A stretch of 6,222 nt of DNA. Source: Anaerolineales bacterium. Its GTDB lineage: Bacteria; Chloroflexota; Anaerolineae; Anaerolineales; E44-bin32. Below, piece by piece: positions 1 to 5,399 of the stretch; position 1 is the stretch's first letter, and each line of letters starts with the position of its first letter. Under the pieces are notes generated by a model. It did not search any database and was not told the origin of the DNA. It worked only from the letters and a program-made list of their open reading frames with translations. The stretch spans positions 1 through 6,222 of the forward strand of contig DAOUTT010000142.1 of assembly GCA_030668545.1 (NCBI GenBank). The letters are read 5' to 3'. The position numbers and the translations under genes are program-made.

Positions 1-2185
1 CGATCGTCGATCGATCTACGCCCACGGGCGCCAGGATGCTTTCGACGGCGCGCAACATCAACTTGGTGTAAGCCTCGCGGTCATAGGCCACCTGCCCTTC
101 GAGCAACTCCCAGGCGCGGGCTTTCTCCGGGCCGGGAACAAGCAGGAAGTTCATGCGTTCGCCCGGGTGCAGCTCAATCCCGGTTGCGGCGAGCTGGTGC
201 GCCACGCGCGCCGCAGCGGTGCGCACGGTGTACTCCTCGGGTCGGCGCGAGAGCCTGTGGGCGATCACCAACTGGTCGGTTTGAACCACGCCGGCTCGTA
301 AGGACAGCAGGCGCTGCCGGGCGAAGGCGATGGCTTTGGGCAGCGCGGCGCAGAAACCGGCCGCATCGCGTCCCTGGGAGAGGATTTCCAGCATGCCGAG
401 CTGGGTCTCTTTGATGTAGCGGGGGGTGTCGCGGCGGCGGGCCTCGATCCCGCGCACCTTGAGCGAGCCATCCTCGAAGGCGCCGAAATAGCGGTTGGCG
501 ACCGCCACGCGAGGTTCGGTCCGTGATGGCAGGAATGCCAACCAACGATAAACCCCCTCAAGATCGATATGCAGGCCGGTCTCGGCGTGGATCTCATTCA
601 GGAGAGCATCGTAATCTGGCCTGCCGTTCGTCTCTGGCTTGTGGATCCAGAGTCCGTCGACATAGAGGTGCAGTACACGAAAGCCGCGCGCCTCGACGAT
701 TTCCTTTGTGCGCAGCAGCACCTCGCGACCGTAGGCGTTGACCGCCTCGTGGGCCTCAATACGGCCGAAGCGGGCGTTCTTGTATCCCAGGTAGCCGAAG
801 CAGGTCACCAACAGCCACTTGTGAGCCGAGTAGCGGCGGCGGTAGGCCTCGAGCCTCGGGTCGTCCTCAGGCAATTCGCGGATCAGCGCCTTATAGCGGC
901 TGCGCTTTTCGAGCAGCGGCTCGAGCGTCTCGGGCACCAGGCCCTGGCGATGGCGGCAGATGGATGTGCCCAACTCGGGGATCGGTTCGCCATCACAGCA
1001 CTTTGCCCCCACCGTCTCGGGCGAAACATTAAAGTGCACCATGATGCTCGGATACATGGCGGTGAAGTCGAGTTCGGCGACGTGTTCGTGCAATCCCGCT
1101 ATGGGCGTGTAGACCAACCCCCCTTTGTCGGCTGACAGCAGATCCAGGCCACTTTTGAGCGACTCGGGCTGCCGCTTTTGCCACGGCACGAGTACGCCGC
1201 GCCGCAGTGCGGTGGCGACCTGCATGGCGCTGATGCCGGTGCCGGTGGAGACGCGGGCGACGGTCTGCGGTGGCAGGCCCGAGAGGCGAGCGATCTCGAG
1301 AATTCCATCGACCCCGTAGTCGTTGGCCAGGAAAGCGTTTTGGCGGTCGAGATGCCAGCGGCCGAAGAGCAGGTGCTGCTCGTTGCGGAATACCACCCGG
1401 CCGTAGGATGCGTAAGAGGATGCAGATTTGCGCAGTACGCTCTCCCCGCGATCGCGGTTGAGCGGCAGAGGAATGCCGTAGTGGCGAGCCAGCTCGAGCA
1501 GGCGGGGGAGAATGTAGTTGTCGCCGTAGGTGCTGATCAGCACATCGGGATCGTAGTGTTCGAGCAGGTGGCGTATACCGAGCACCAGGCGGCGGCTGTG
1601 CGCCCGCGGAAAGTGGAAAGTGTTTCCTTCGATTTCAACAAGTAAATCGCCGCGGTAACCCCGCCCTGGATTCTGCATCTCGCCCGAAAGGCGCAAGTTC
1701 ATTGTGCGCAGCGGTGGAAGCGGATAATCGATCTCCCAGGGCGAGTCGAGCGCTTCGATGCGCTGAATGCGGCGCCCCTCTATATCGATGGAGCAGTAGG
1801 CGAGCGGAAAAATCCCGCGCCGCAGGACGTACCGCTGCGGGAGCGAGATGTCGGCGTCGTAGTAGGTCAGGTTCGGGCGGAAGTCGGCCACCTGGCGGAA
1901 TAGGCGCGGGAGCAAGTCGGGGACGCTAACGCCGACCTCGAGTACCTCGATGTGGCGATCGAGGAAAAGGTCGATGCGTTCAGTGCGGCGCAGCGTGACG
2001 GGCGCACCGCGATTGCGCAGCATCTGACACACTGAGCGCAGTTCCTGGCGCGGTCCGTGGGCGTAAAAAGTTGGGGTGAAGGTGTCGTGCAGGTGGTGGC
2101 TCTGACCGTCGGGGTCGATCACCCAAACCGTCATCCCGTCACCGGAAGGGTAGACGTCGAATAACCAGCCGAAGAGGGTGTTCAC
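1..2185 (-). CDS. Family-B DNA polymerase-like protein, catalytic site apparently inactivated (PolB2-like), 3' end beyond window
   Basis: An uninterrupted reading frame of 728 codons runs off the left edge. It starts at GTG 2185, chosen because the typical N-terminus (GWLFDVYP, residues 6-13) begins right there. The order of parts is that of family-B polymerases: N-terminal domain, exonuclease-like domain (about 155-300), then palm and fingers. Motif A is DFTAMYPSIM (373-382, Asp373). Motif B is degenerate, KWLLVTCFG (456-464), keeping Lys456 and Gly464. Motif C is YVDGLW (508-513) where active enzymes have YGDTDS, so the metal-binding second Asp is Leu512. The primer-grip stretch RGIEARRRD (578-586) is intact. 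Exonuclease motifs I and II lack their acidic residues. Only a few tens of residues should be missing at the C-terminus. Family knowledge: a clade of inactivated archaeal B polymerases with a few bacterial members is described, and crenarchaeal Dpo2 of this group is linked to damage tolerance. A scaffold or lesion-bypass role is inferred. Confidence 0.9.
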   Translation of the reverse strand, partial: MNTLFGWLFDVYPSGDGMTVWVIDPDGQSHHLHDTFTPTFYAHGPRQELRSVCQMLRNRGAPVTLRRTERIDLFLDRHIEVLEVGVSVPDLLPRLFRQVADFRPNLTYYDADISLPQRYVLRRGIFPLAYCSIDIEGRRIQRIEALDSPWEIDYPLPPLRTMNLRLSGEMQNPGRGYRGDLLVEIEGNTFHFPRAHSRRLVLGIRHLLEHYDPDVLISTYGDNYILPRLLELARHYGIPLPLNRDRGESVLRKSASSYASYGRVVFRNEQHLLFGRWHLDRQNAFLANDYGVDGILEIARLSGLPPQTVARVSTGTGISAMQVATALRRGVLVPWQKRQPESLKSGLDLLSADKGGLVYTPIAGLHEHVAELDFTAMYPSIMVHFNVSPETVGAKCCDGEPIPELGTSICRHRQGLVPETLEPLLEKRSRYKALIRELPEDDPRLEAYRRRYSAHKWLLVTCFGYLGYKNARFGRIEAHEAVNAYGREVLLRTKEIVEARGFRVLHLYVDGLWIHKPETNGRPDYDALLNEIHAETGLHIDLEGVYRWLAFLPSRTEPRVAVANRYFGAFEDGSLKVRGIEARRRDTPRYIKETQLGMLEILSQGRDAAGFCAALPKAIAFARQRLLSLRAGVVQTDQLVIAHRLSRRPEEYTVRTAAARVAHQLAATGIELHPGERMNFLLVPGPEKARAWELLEGQVAYDREAYTKLMLRAVESILAPVGVDRSTI
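2182..2185 (-). promoter_or_regulatory. GTGA start/stop overlap coupling the small protein to the polymerase
   Basis: The TGA stop of the 109-residue gene (2184-2182) overlaps the GTG start of the polymerase gene (2185-2183) in the four bases GTGA. A Shine-Dalgarno-like AAAGGGA lies about 8-9 bases upstream, inside the end of the small gene. This arrangement is typical of translational coupling and supports both the weak GTG start and the reading of the genes as one operon. Confidence 0.75.
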
Positions 2186-2511
2186 CCCTCTTGTTCCCTT
2201 TCTCTGTCGCCATCATCGAGCAATTGTGCGCCATCGGCGGAGGGGATGTCGCGCAGTGTCGATTGGAGGATCTCGATCTCCTGCTGCAGGCGTAGCACCT
2301 GCTTGTGTTGCTCGACGAGCATGGCCAGCAGCATGACTTCAAAAGGTAGAAGGTGGGAGGCATAGGCTGCGGCGGCCAGATGCTGGCGCGAAGAGCCGAG
2401 TAGGTCGTCGAGGGCGCGCTGGTCCTCCCGGCGCAGGGCGCGGCGGAAACGGGCCAGCGATTGCTGCTCCTTGAGAAAAGCCTGGGTGATGGATGGCAGG
2501 GTTCGTCCCAT
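2182..2511 (-). CDS. Small helical protein of unknown function between RecA-like and PolB-like genes
   Basis: This 109-residue protein starts at ATG 2511 with GAGG five bases upstream and lies 37 bases after the RecA-like gene. I do not recognise the family. It is predicted to be almost entirely alpha-helical. It opens with MGRTLPSITQAF, has a basic stretch (FRRALRREDQR, 22-32), a more hydrophobic middle (about 46-66, with LLPFEVMLLAMLVEQ) and then a likely short coiled coil (about 66-86, HKQVLRLQQEIEILQSTLRD). The tail is acidic and charged (DDGDREREQEG). There is no signal peptide or clear membrane span. Its 4-base overlap with the polymerase gene suggests made-to-measure stoichiometry, so a connector or subunit joining the RecA-like protein and the polymerase-like protein is a reasonable inference. 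It shows no clamp-binding pentapeptide. Confidence 0.8.
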   Translation of the reverse strand: MGRTLPSITQAFLKEQQSLARFRRALRREDQRALDDLLGSSRQHLAAAAYASHLLPFEVMLLAMLVEQHKQVLRLQQEIEILQSTLRDIPSADGAQLLDDGDREREQEG

Positions 2512-2548
2512 AGTAGCCTCGGGTGCTTCTGTGTTATCGATGCCGTCT

Positions 2549-3202
2549 CTAAAACAACTTCAATTGCTCTCGACCAGAGTCCTCAGGGGAGCGCAGCAAC
2601 CAGGCGGCATCTGCGGAGATCTGGAGACGGTCGAGCAGAGTCCAGCGTTCTTTGACAAGGACGCGCGGCTCGCGAGCCCCGACGATCACCGGACCGGCAG
2701 AAGCCAGCCGCTTTAAATGTGCGATTGTGTTGGCCAGCAACCGCTCGGTGTCGCTCAGGGAGACACTCTCGTCGTAGAAGGTGGTAAGCATGTCGAGCAC
2801 AAACAACACGGATGGGCCGGGTGCGCGCGCATCCAAGTCGGGGATACTGTCGCTTTCCTGCGTCCCCGGCCCTGTTGGCGCTGTTTTAACCAACTCCGCC
2901 AACTGGAAACAGGTGAAGGCGCGTGAAAGACGGATATGCTCTAGCGTGGCGTGCGGGTCGGAGCTAAGACGCCGTGCCAGACGGGCGACGAAATAGCCGT
3001 CGAAGCGGTTGCCACCGTCGAAGACACGCACTTGATGGCCACGGGCGGCCAGGACCGTGAGGTAGGCCAGGAGGGCACGTGTGGGCGTGTGCGCGCCCCA
3101 AAACAGGGAAAGACGCGGCTGGAGCAGCGCCTCCAGCATGGCCGGATCGGCGGCGGGGAGAGGTAGGTCAGAATAAGGAAGAGATACCAGTTCTCGCTGC
3201 AT
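2549..3202 (-). CDS. RecA/Rad55-like protein with degenerate Walker A and C-terminal clamp-binding motif
   Basis: This 217-residue protein has a RecA-type core. The first strand and loop read LFWGAHTPTRALL (33-45); a true Walker A would be GxxxxGK(S/T), and here the last three positions are Thr41-Arg42-Ala43, so the invariant Lys is gone. VRVFDGGNRFDGY (58-70) matches the second-strand segment (yIDtegtF) of RadA/Rad51 proteins. RAFTCFQLAELV (94-105) resembles the helix following it, and SVLFVLDML (131-139) is a Walker B strand with Asp137. The protein ends in QLKLF (213-217), the bacterial sliding-clamp binding pentapeptide. ATG 3202 is chosen over ATG 3277 because GAAAGG (3210-3215) lies seven bases upstream and the shorter form begins at the natural N-terminus. 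It is first in an operon with the 109-residue protein and the polymerase-like protein. A non-hydrolysing, ImuA-like accessory factor is inferred. Confidence 0.85.
   Translation of the reverse strand: MQRELVSLPYSDLPLPAADPAMLEALLQPRLSLFWGAHTPTRALLAYLTVLAARGHQVRVFDGGNRFDGYFVARLARRLSSDPHATLEHIRLSRAFTCFQLAELVKTAPTGPGTQESDSIPDLDARAPGPSVLFVLDMLTTFYDESVSLSDTERLLANTIAHLKRLASAGPVIVGAREPRVLVKERWTLLDRLQISADAAWLLRSPEDSGREQLKLF
2552..2566 (-). other. Codons for C-terminal QLKLF, predicted beta-clamp binding motif
   Basis: The last five codons before the TAG stop (2549-2551) encode Gln-Leu-Lys-Leu-Phe. Known clamp-binding peptides of bacteria follow QL(S/D)LF or looser QxxLF, and in E. coli Pol II the motif likewise sits at the extreme C-terminus. 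The terminal placement and all four key positions (Q, L, L, F) fit. Binding to the clamp is inferred. Confidence 0.65.
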
Positions 3203-3267
3203 TGCTGTGCCTTTCTTCAGGGTAGGCGCCCCCGGATCCGCCGAAAAAAGAGAGCGTCCGGGTGCAA

Positions 3268-3325
3268 GCCAGTGCACATGTTGGCTGCCGTTCGCACAAG
3301 TCTCGCGTGCATGGAGCGCACTGGC
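3268..3325. repeat. 8-bp inverted repeat in the leader of the RecA-like gene
   Basis: GCCAGTGC at 3268-3275 and its exact complement GCACTGGC at 3318-3325 flank a 42-base spacer. In the predicted 5' leader RNA the arms could pair and bring the promoter-proximal part near the coding region. With such a long loop this may be chance, and no regulatory role is shown. Confidence 0.35.
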
Positions 3326-3355
3326 ACAGACGGGAAGGGTAGAGCGTTCCTTGAT

Positions 3356-3369
3356 AGAACAAACGTGCT
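3356..3369. promoter_or_regulatory. Candidate LexA (SOS) operator
   Basis: The plus strand reads AGAACAAACGTGCT. The Bacillus/Actinobacteria LexA box is CGAAC-RNRY-GTTCG; here the first half site GAAC is exact, the spacer AAAC fits RNRY, and the second half is GTGC, one base off. The box covers the predicted transcription start (about 3366) just downstream of the -10 hexamer, the expected place for a repressor. The binding specificity of this organism's LexA is unknown to me, so this stays a candidate. Confidence 0.45.
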
Positions 3370-3372
3370 AAC

Positions 3373-3400
3373 AGTGTATCGTTGTTGGTCAGGAGGGCAA
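3373..3400 (-). promoter_or_regulatory. Sigma70-like promoter of the RecA-like/PolB-like operon
   Basis: On the minus strand TTGCCC (3400-3395) is followed by a 16-base spacer and TACACT (3378-3373). Each hexamer matches consensus at four of six positions. Transcription would start near 3366, giving a leader of about 160 bases to the ATG at 3202. The position of the LexA-like box right after the -10 supports the prediction. Confidence 0.45.
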
Positions 3401-3417
3401 TCCCGCCTGTGGTGGAG

Positions 3418-3454
3418 CCGCGCGGGGGATATCTCCGTCACCCGCGCGGGGGAT
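3418..3454. repeat. Two perfect 13-bp direct repeats, 24 bp apart, upstream of the operon promoter
   Basis: CCGCGCGGGGGAT occurs at 3418-3430 and again at 3442-3454. Each copy contains the self-complementary CCGCGCGG, so arms 3418-3426 and 3441-3449 can also form a 9-bp hairpin. The pair lies immediately upstream of the -35 element (3395-3400) of the minus-strand operon promoter, where an activator or second repressor might bind. A terminator role is unlikely because no T-tract follows on either strand. Confidence 0.6.
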
Positions 3455-3513
3455 GTGGGCAGCAAAACGTATCGTAAAAATCTATAAATAGGGCGCTAAA
3501 GGGTTGAGCGGGT

Positions 3514-4182
3514 CTAGGACGTTGTGGAGTGGAGGAGTTCTTGCAGGCGCGGGTGGTCGGCGTAGTAGCCATGATATTGAGCCGGGATCAGGGCGGCTAT
3601 GCGGCACATGATTTCATCGGTGTTCTGGCGTAAGTCGGAGGAGCGGTTTTCTGGATTGATCGCAGGAAGTGTGAATGGTTTGCCAATGTGCATGGTGAGC
3701 AGCGGGCGTCGCAGTTGCCGCCAGGCTTGCAGGGTTTTCTCGGTGCCGGTGAGGCCGATGGGAACGATGGGAACAGAGGCTTCGTTGGCTAGGAAAGCCA
3801 CCCCGGTTTTACCGCGTGCAAGCGAGCCCGTTTTACTCCGTGTCCCTTCCGGAGCCATAGCAAAAATGCCGCAATGATTAAGCCATTGAACAGCATCGGT
3901 GATAGCGGTGCGATCGACCTGGCCGCGTTGGATGAAGATGCCGCCGGCCGCGCGCAGGATCGGCCCAAATATGGGGTGCCATTGGTATTTCTCGGCAGCC
4001 CAGCCGGTTACCTTTTCGCTTCCGAGCAGGCCGTAGGCAAAGGGGGCATCGAAATAACTCAGGTGATTGATCACCATGATATATGGGCCGTCAGGGGGGA
4101 GATTTTCGAGCCCCTTGACCTCTCGATGAGAAAGTAAGGCGGAAAATAAGTTAAATCCCCAACGCAAGAGTCGGGAAAACAT
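3514..4182 (-). CDS. plsC: 1-acyl-sn-glycerol-3-phosphate acyltransferase (PlsC family)
   Basis: This 222-residue protein transfers an acyl chain to lysophosphatidic acid to make phosphatidic acid at the inner face of the membrane, the second acylation of phospholipid synthesis. All family blocks are present in order: NHLSYFD (39-45) carrying the catalytic His40 and Asp45 of NHx4D, GGIFIQRG (80-87), the substrate-binding APEGTRSK (110-117), and VPIVPIGL (137-144). A hydrophobic amphipathic N-terminus (FSRLLRWGFNLFSALL) can anchor it to the membrane. Length is normal for the short bacterial PlsC group. The ATG at 4182 is preceded by GGAGAG about eight bases away. It is transcribed divergently from the GNAT-like gene from a shared symmetric promoter. 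Exact substrate (lysophosphatidate or another lyso-lipid) cannot be fixed from sequence. Confidence 0.92.
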   Translation of the reverse strand: MFSRLLRWGFNLFSALLSHREVKGLENLPPDGPYIMVINHLSYFDAPFAYGLLGSEKVTGWAAEKYQWHPIFGPILRAAGGIFIQRGQVDRTAITDAVQWLNHCGIFAMAPEGTRSKTGSLARGKTGVAFLANEASVPIVPIGLTGTEKTLQAWRQLRRPLLTMHIGKPFTLPAINPENRSSDLRQNTDEIMCRIAALIPAQYHGYYADHPRLQELLHSTTS

Positions 4183-4215
4183 GCCAGTGGCTCTCCAGGA
4201 TATGAGTTGATGTAG

Positions 4216-4244
4216 ATTGTAGATGTTTTTTAGAGTGCTACAAT
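4216..4244. promoter_or_regulatory. Symmetric bidirectional promoter for plsC and the GNAT-like gene
   Basis: A perfect inverted repeat ATTGTAG (4216-4222) and CTACAAT (4238-4244) is separated by 15 bases. Read rightwards it gives TTGTAG (4217-4222), a 16-base spacer and TACAAT (4239-4244). Read leftwards it gives TTGTAG (4243-4238), 16 bases and TACAAT (4221-4216). Each -10 matches five of six consensus bases. The same sequence therefore appears to drive both divergent genes. The repeat could instead be an operator with half-site centres 22 bp apart. Confidence 0.6.
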
Positions 4245-4271
4245 TATGGGTGTCCGCGGTGAGAGGCGCAT

Positions 4272-5399
4272 ATGATCGAGGTTAAACGTATCGACACGCA
4301 GTCGAAAGCAGAGGTAAACCGCTTCATCAGCCTGCCGTTTCGTCTCTATGAGGGACATCCGCTATGGGTTCCGCCCATCATTATGGACATCAAAACCAGG
4401 CTGAACAGGGAGAAGCATCCCTTTCATGAGCACTCGGATGTAGAGTTTTTTATGGCCGAGATGGATGGTGAGGATGTCGGGCGGATCGCCGCGATTGAGA
4501 ACAAGCCTTACAACCAATATCACGAGAAGAAGCAAGCCCAGTTTTATTTCTTTGAGTGCATCGAGAATTTTGAAGTCGCCCGCGCGCTCTTCGACCGGGC
4601 TTTTGAGTGGGCGAAGGAACGAGGGCTGAACCAGGTTGTAGGACCAAAAGGATTTGGACCTCTAGATGGCTATGGGCTCCTGGTCGAGGGGTACGAATTC
4701 CGCCCGGCGATGACGATGATGAACTACAACCCGCCATATTACCCCGAGTTTGTTGAAAAATTAGGTTTCCGTAAAGAAGTGGATTTTGTTTCCTGTTATC
4801 TGAGCGCGGCGAAATTCCGGCTACCCGAACGCGTCCATCGCATCGCGGAGCGCGCAGCAAAACGCAGTGGGCTCACCGTAAAGCGTTTTCAGAATAAGCG
4901 AGAGCTTTTTAAATGGGCTTCACGCATTGGGAAAACCTATAACGACACGTTCATCAACAATTGGGAGTACTATCCACTCTCCCAGAGGGAAATTGAATAC
5001 GTGGTCGGTGAAATATTGGCGATTGCCGACCCGCGCTTGATAAAAATTATTCTCCATGGCGAGGATGTGGTTGGTTTTCTGTTTGGGTTTGCCGACGTAT
5101 CCGCGGCTATTCAGCGGAGTAAAGGGCGGTTGTTTCCATTTGGTATCATCGACATTCTGATCGAAATGAAGCGCACAAAATGGGCAGCGCTGAATGGCGC
5201 TGGGGTCCTCCCCGAATATCAGGGGCGCGGCGGCAATGCCCTGCTGTACTCCGAAATGGAAAAGACCATCCACGAGTTCGGCTTTAAGCACGCAGATCTC
5301 ACACAGGTAGCTGAGTCAGCAGTGCAAATGAGGCACGATTTGGAAAACGTAGGCGGTGAAGCCTACAAGAACCATCGGGTATTTATCCGGGAGATATAA
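4272..5399 (+). CDS. GNAT-fold acyltransferase-like protein, long form, function unknown
   Basis: This 375-residue soluble protein starts at ATG 4272 with GAGAGG five bases upstream. It resembles a widespread family of about 370-390 residues usually annotated only as hypothetical or N-acetyltransferase. Family landmarks are HPLWVPP (29-35), HPFHEHSDVEFFMA (49-62) followed by DVGRIAAIEN (68-77), VGPKGFGPLDGYGLLVEG (123-140) and MMNYNPPYY (149-157). A second acetyltransferase core lies C-terminally, with GVLPEYQGRGGNALL (311-325) matching motif A (Q/RxxGxG/A), the loop that binds the acyl-CoA pyrophosphate. The layout suggests two tandem GNAT domains of which the second keeps the cofactor loop. 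The acyl acceptor is unknown. It shares a promoter with the PlsC-type acyltransferase, which hints at a lipid-related substrate. By eye its codon use is less GC-rich than the left-hand operon. Confidence 0.85.
   Translation: MIEVKRIDTQSKAEVNRFISLPFRLYEGHPLWVPPIIMDIKTRLNREKHPFHEHSDVEFFMAEMDGEDVGRIAAIENKPYNQYHEKKQAQFYFFECIENFEVARALFDRAFEWAKERGLNQVVGPKGFGPLDGYGLLVEGYEFRPAMTMMNYNPPYYPEFVEKLGFRKEVDFVSCYLSAAKFRLPERVHRIAERAAKRSGLTVKRFQNKRELFKWASRIGKTYNDTFINNWEYYPLSQREIEYVVGEILAIADPRLIKIILHGEDVVGFLFGFADVSAAIQRSKGRLFPFGIIDILIEMKRTKWAALNGAGVLPEYQGRGGNALLYSEMEKTIHEFGFKHADLTQVAESAVQMRHDLENVGGEAYKNHRVFIREI

Larger units (their letters stand above)
3203..3513. other. 311-base intergenic region with operon leader, promoter and repeats, no gene
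   Basis: No convincing coding sequence is present. From right to left it holds an AT-rich patch (about 3476-3490), a pair of 13-bp direct repeats, a sigma70-like minus-strand promoter with a LexA-like box, and a roughly 160-base untranslated leader of the RecA-like gene containing an 8-bp inverted repeat. I found no T-tract hairpin downstream of the acyltransferase gene, so read-through from that gene into the operon cannot be excluded. Confidence 0.6.

Noticed and set aside
265..597. Minus-strand open frames of 110 and 123 codons near the left edge
   Set aside because: They are alternative frames of the polymerase-like gene; the palm and thumb motifs are read only in the frame starting at 2185.
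650..658. Motif C change as a sequencing error or frameshift
   Set aside because: The frame stays open with family-like residues on both sides (GFRVLHLYVD before, later the primer-grip RGIEARRRD), and converting GGA-CTC to codons for Thr-Asp would need several base changes.
569..1135. 188-codon plus-strand open frame
   Set aside because: It is the mirror of the polymerase-like coding sequence, which carries recognisable motifs A, B and C through the same interval. The plus-strand product shows no family features and no ribosome site.
1178..1645. 155-codon plus-strand open frame
   Set aside because: Also antisense to the polymerase-like gene (exonuclease-like domain) and composed of residues typical of an antisense GC-rich frame.
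3244..3266. T-run after a small hairpin in the leader (minus strand) as an attenuator
   Set aside because: The stem has only five base pairs and is separated from the six-T run by about a dozen bases, too far for an intrinsic terminator.
2549..3277. Upstream ATG at 3277 as start of the RecA-like gene
   Set aside because: The extra 25 residues look like translated leader with no recognisable structure, and I saw no good ribosome site there, whereas ATG 3202 has GAAAGG at ideal spacing.
3168..3465. Minus-strand open frames of 64 and 82 codons in the operon leader
   Set aside because: One starts with TTG at the predicted transcription start without a ribosome site, both have unusual Cys/Arg/Pro-rich composition, and they overlap promoter and repeat elements or the real gene start.
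3599..4137. Plus-strand open frames of 92 and 87 codons
   Set aside because: Antisense to the PlsC-type gene, which has all four family motifs in the opposite frame.
4450..4860. 136-codon minus-strand open frame
   Set aside because: Antisense to the GNAT-like gene, whose family motifs cover this region; no ribosome site or family resemblance.
4920..5291. 123-codon minus-strand open frame
   Set aside because: Antisense to the C-terminal GNAT domain including its acyl-CoA loop; treated as a shadow.
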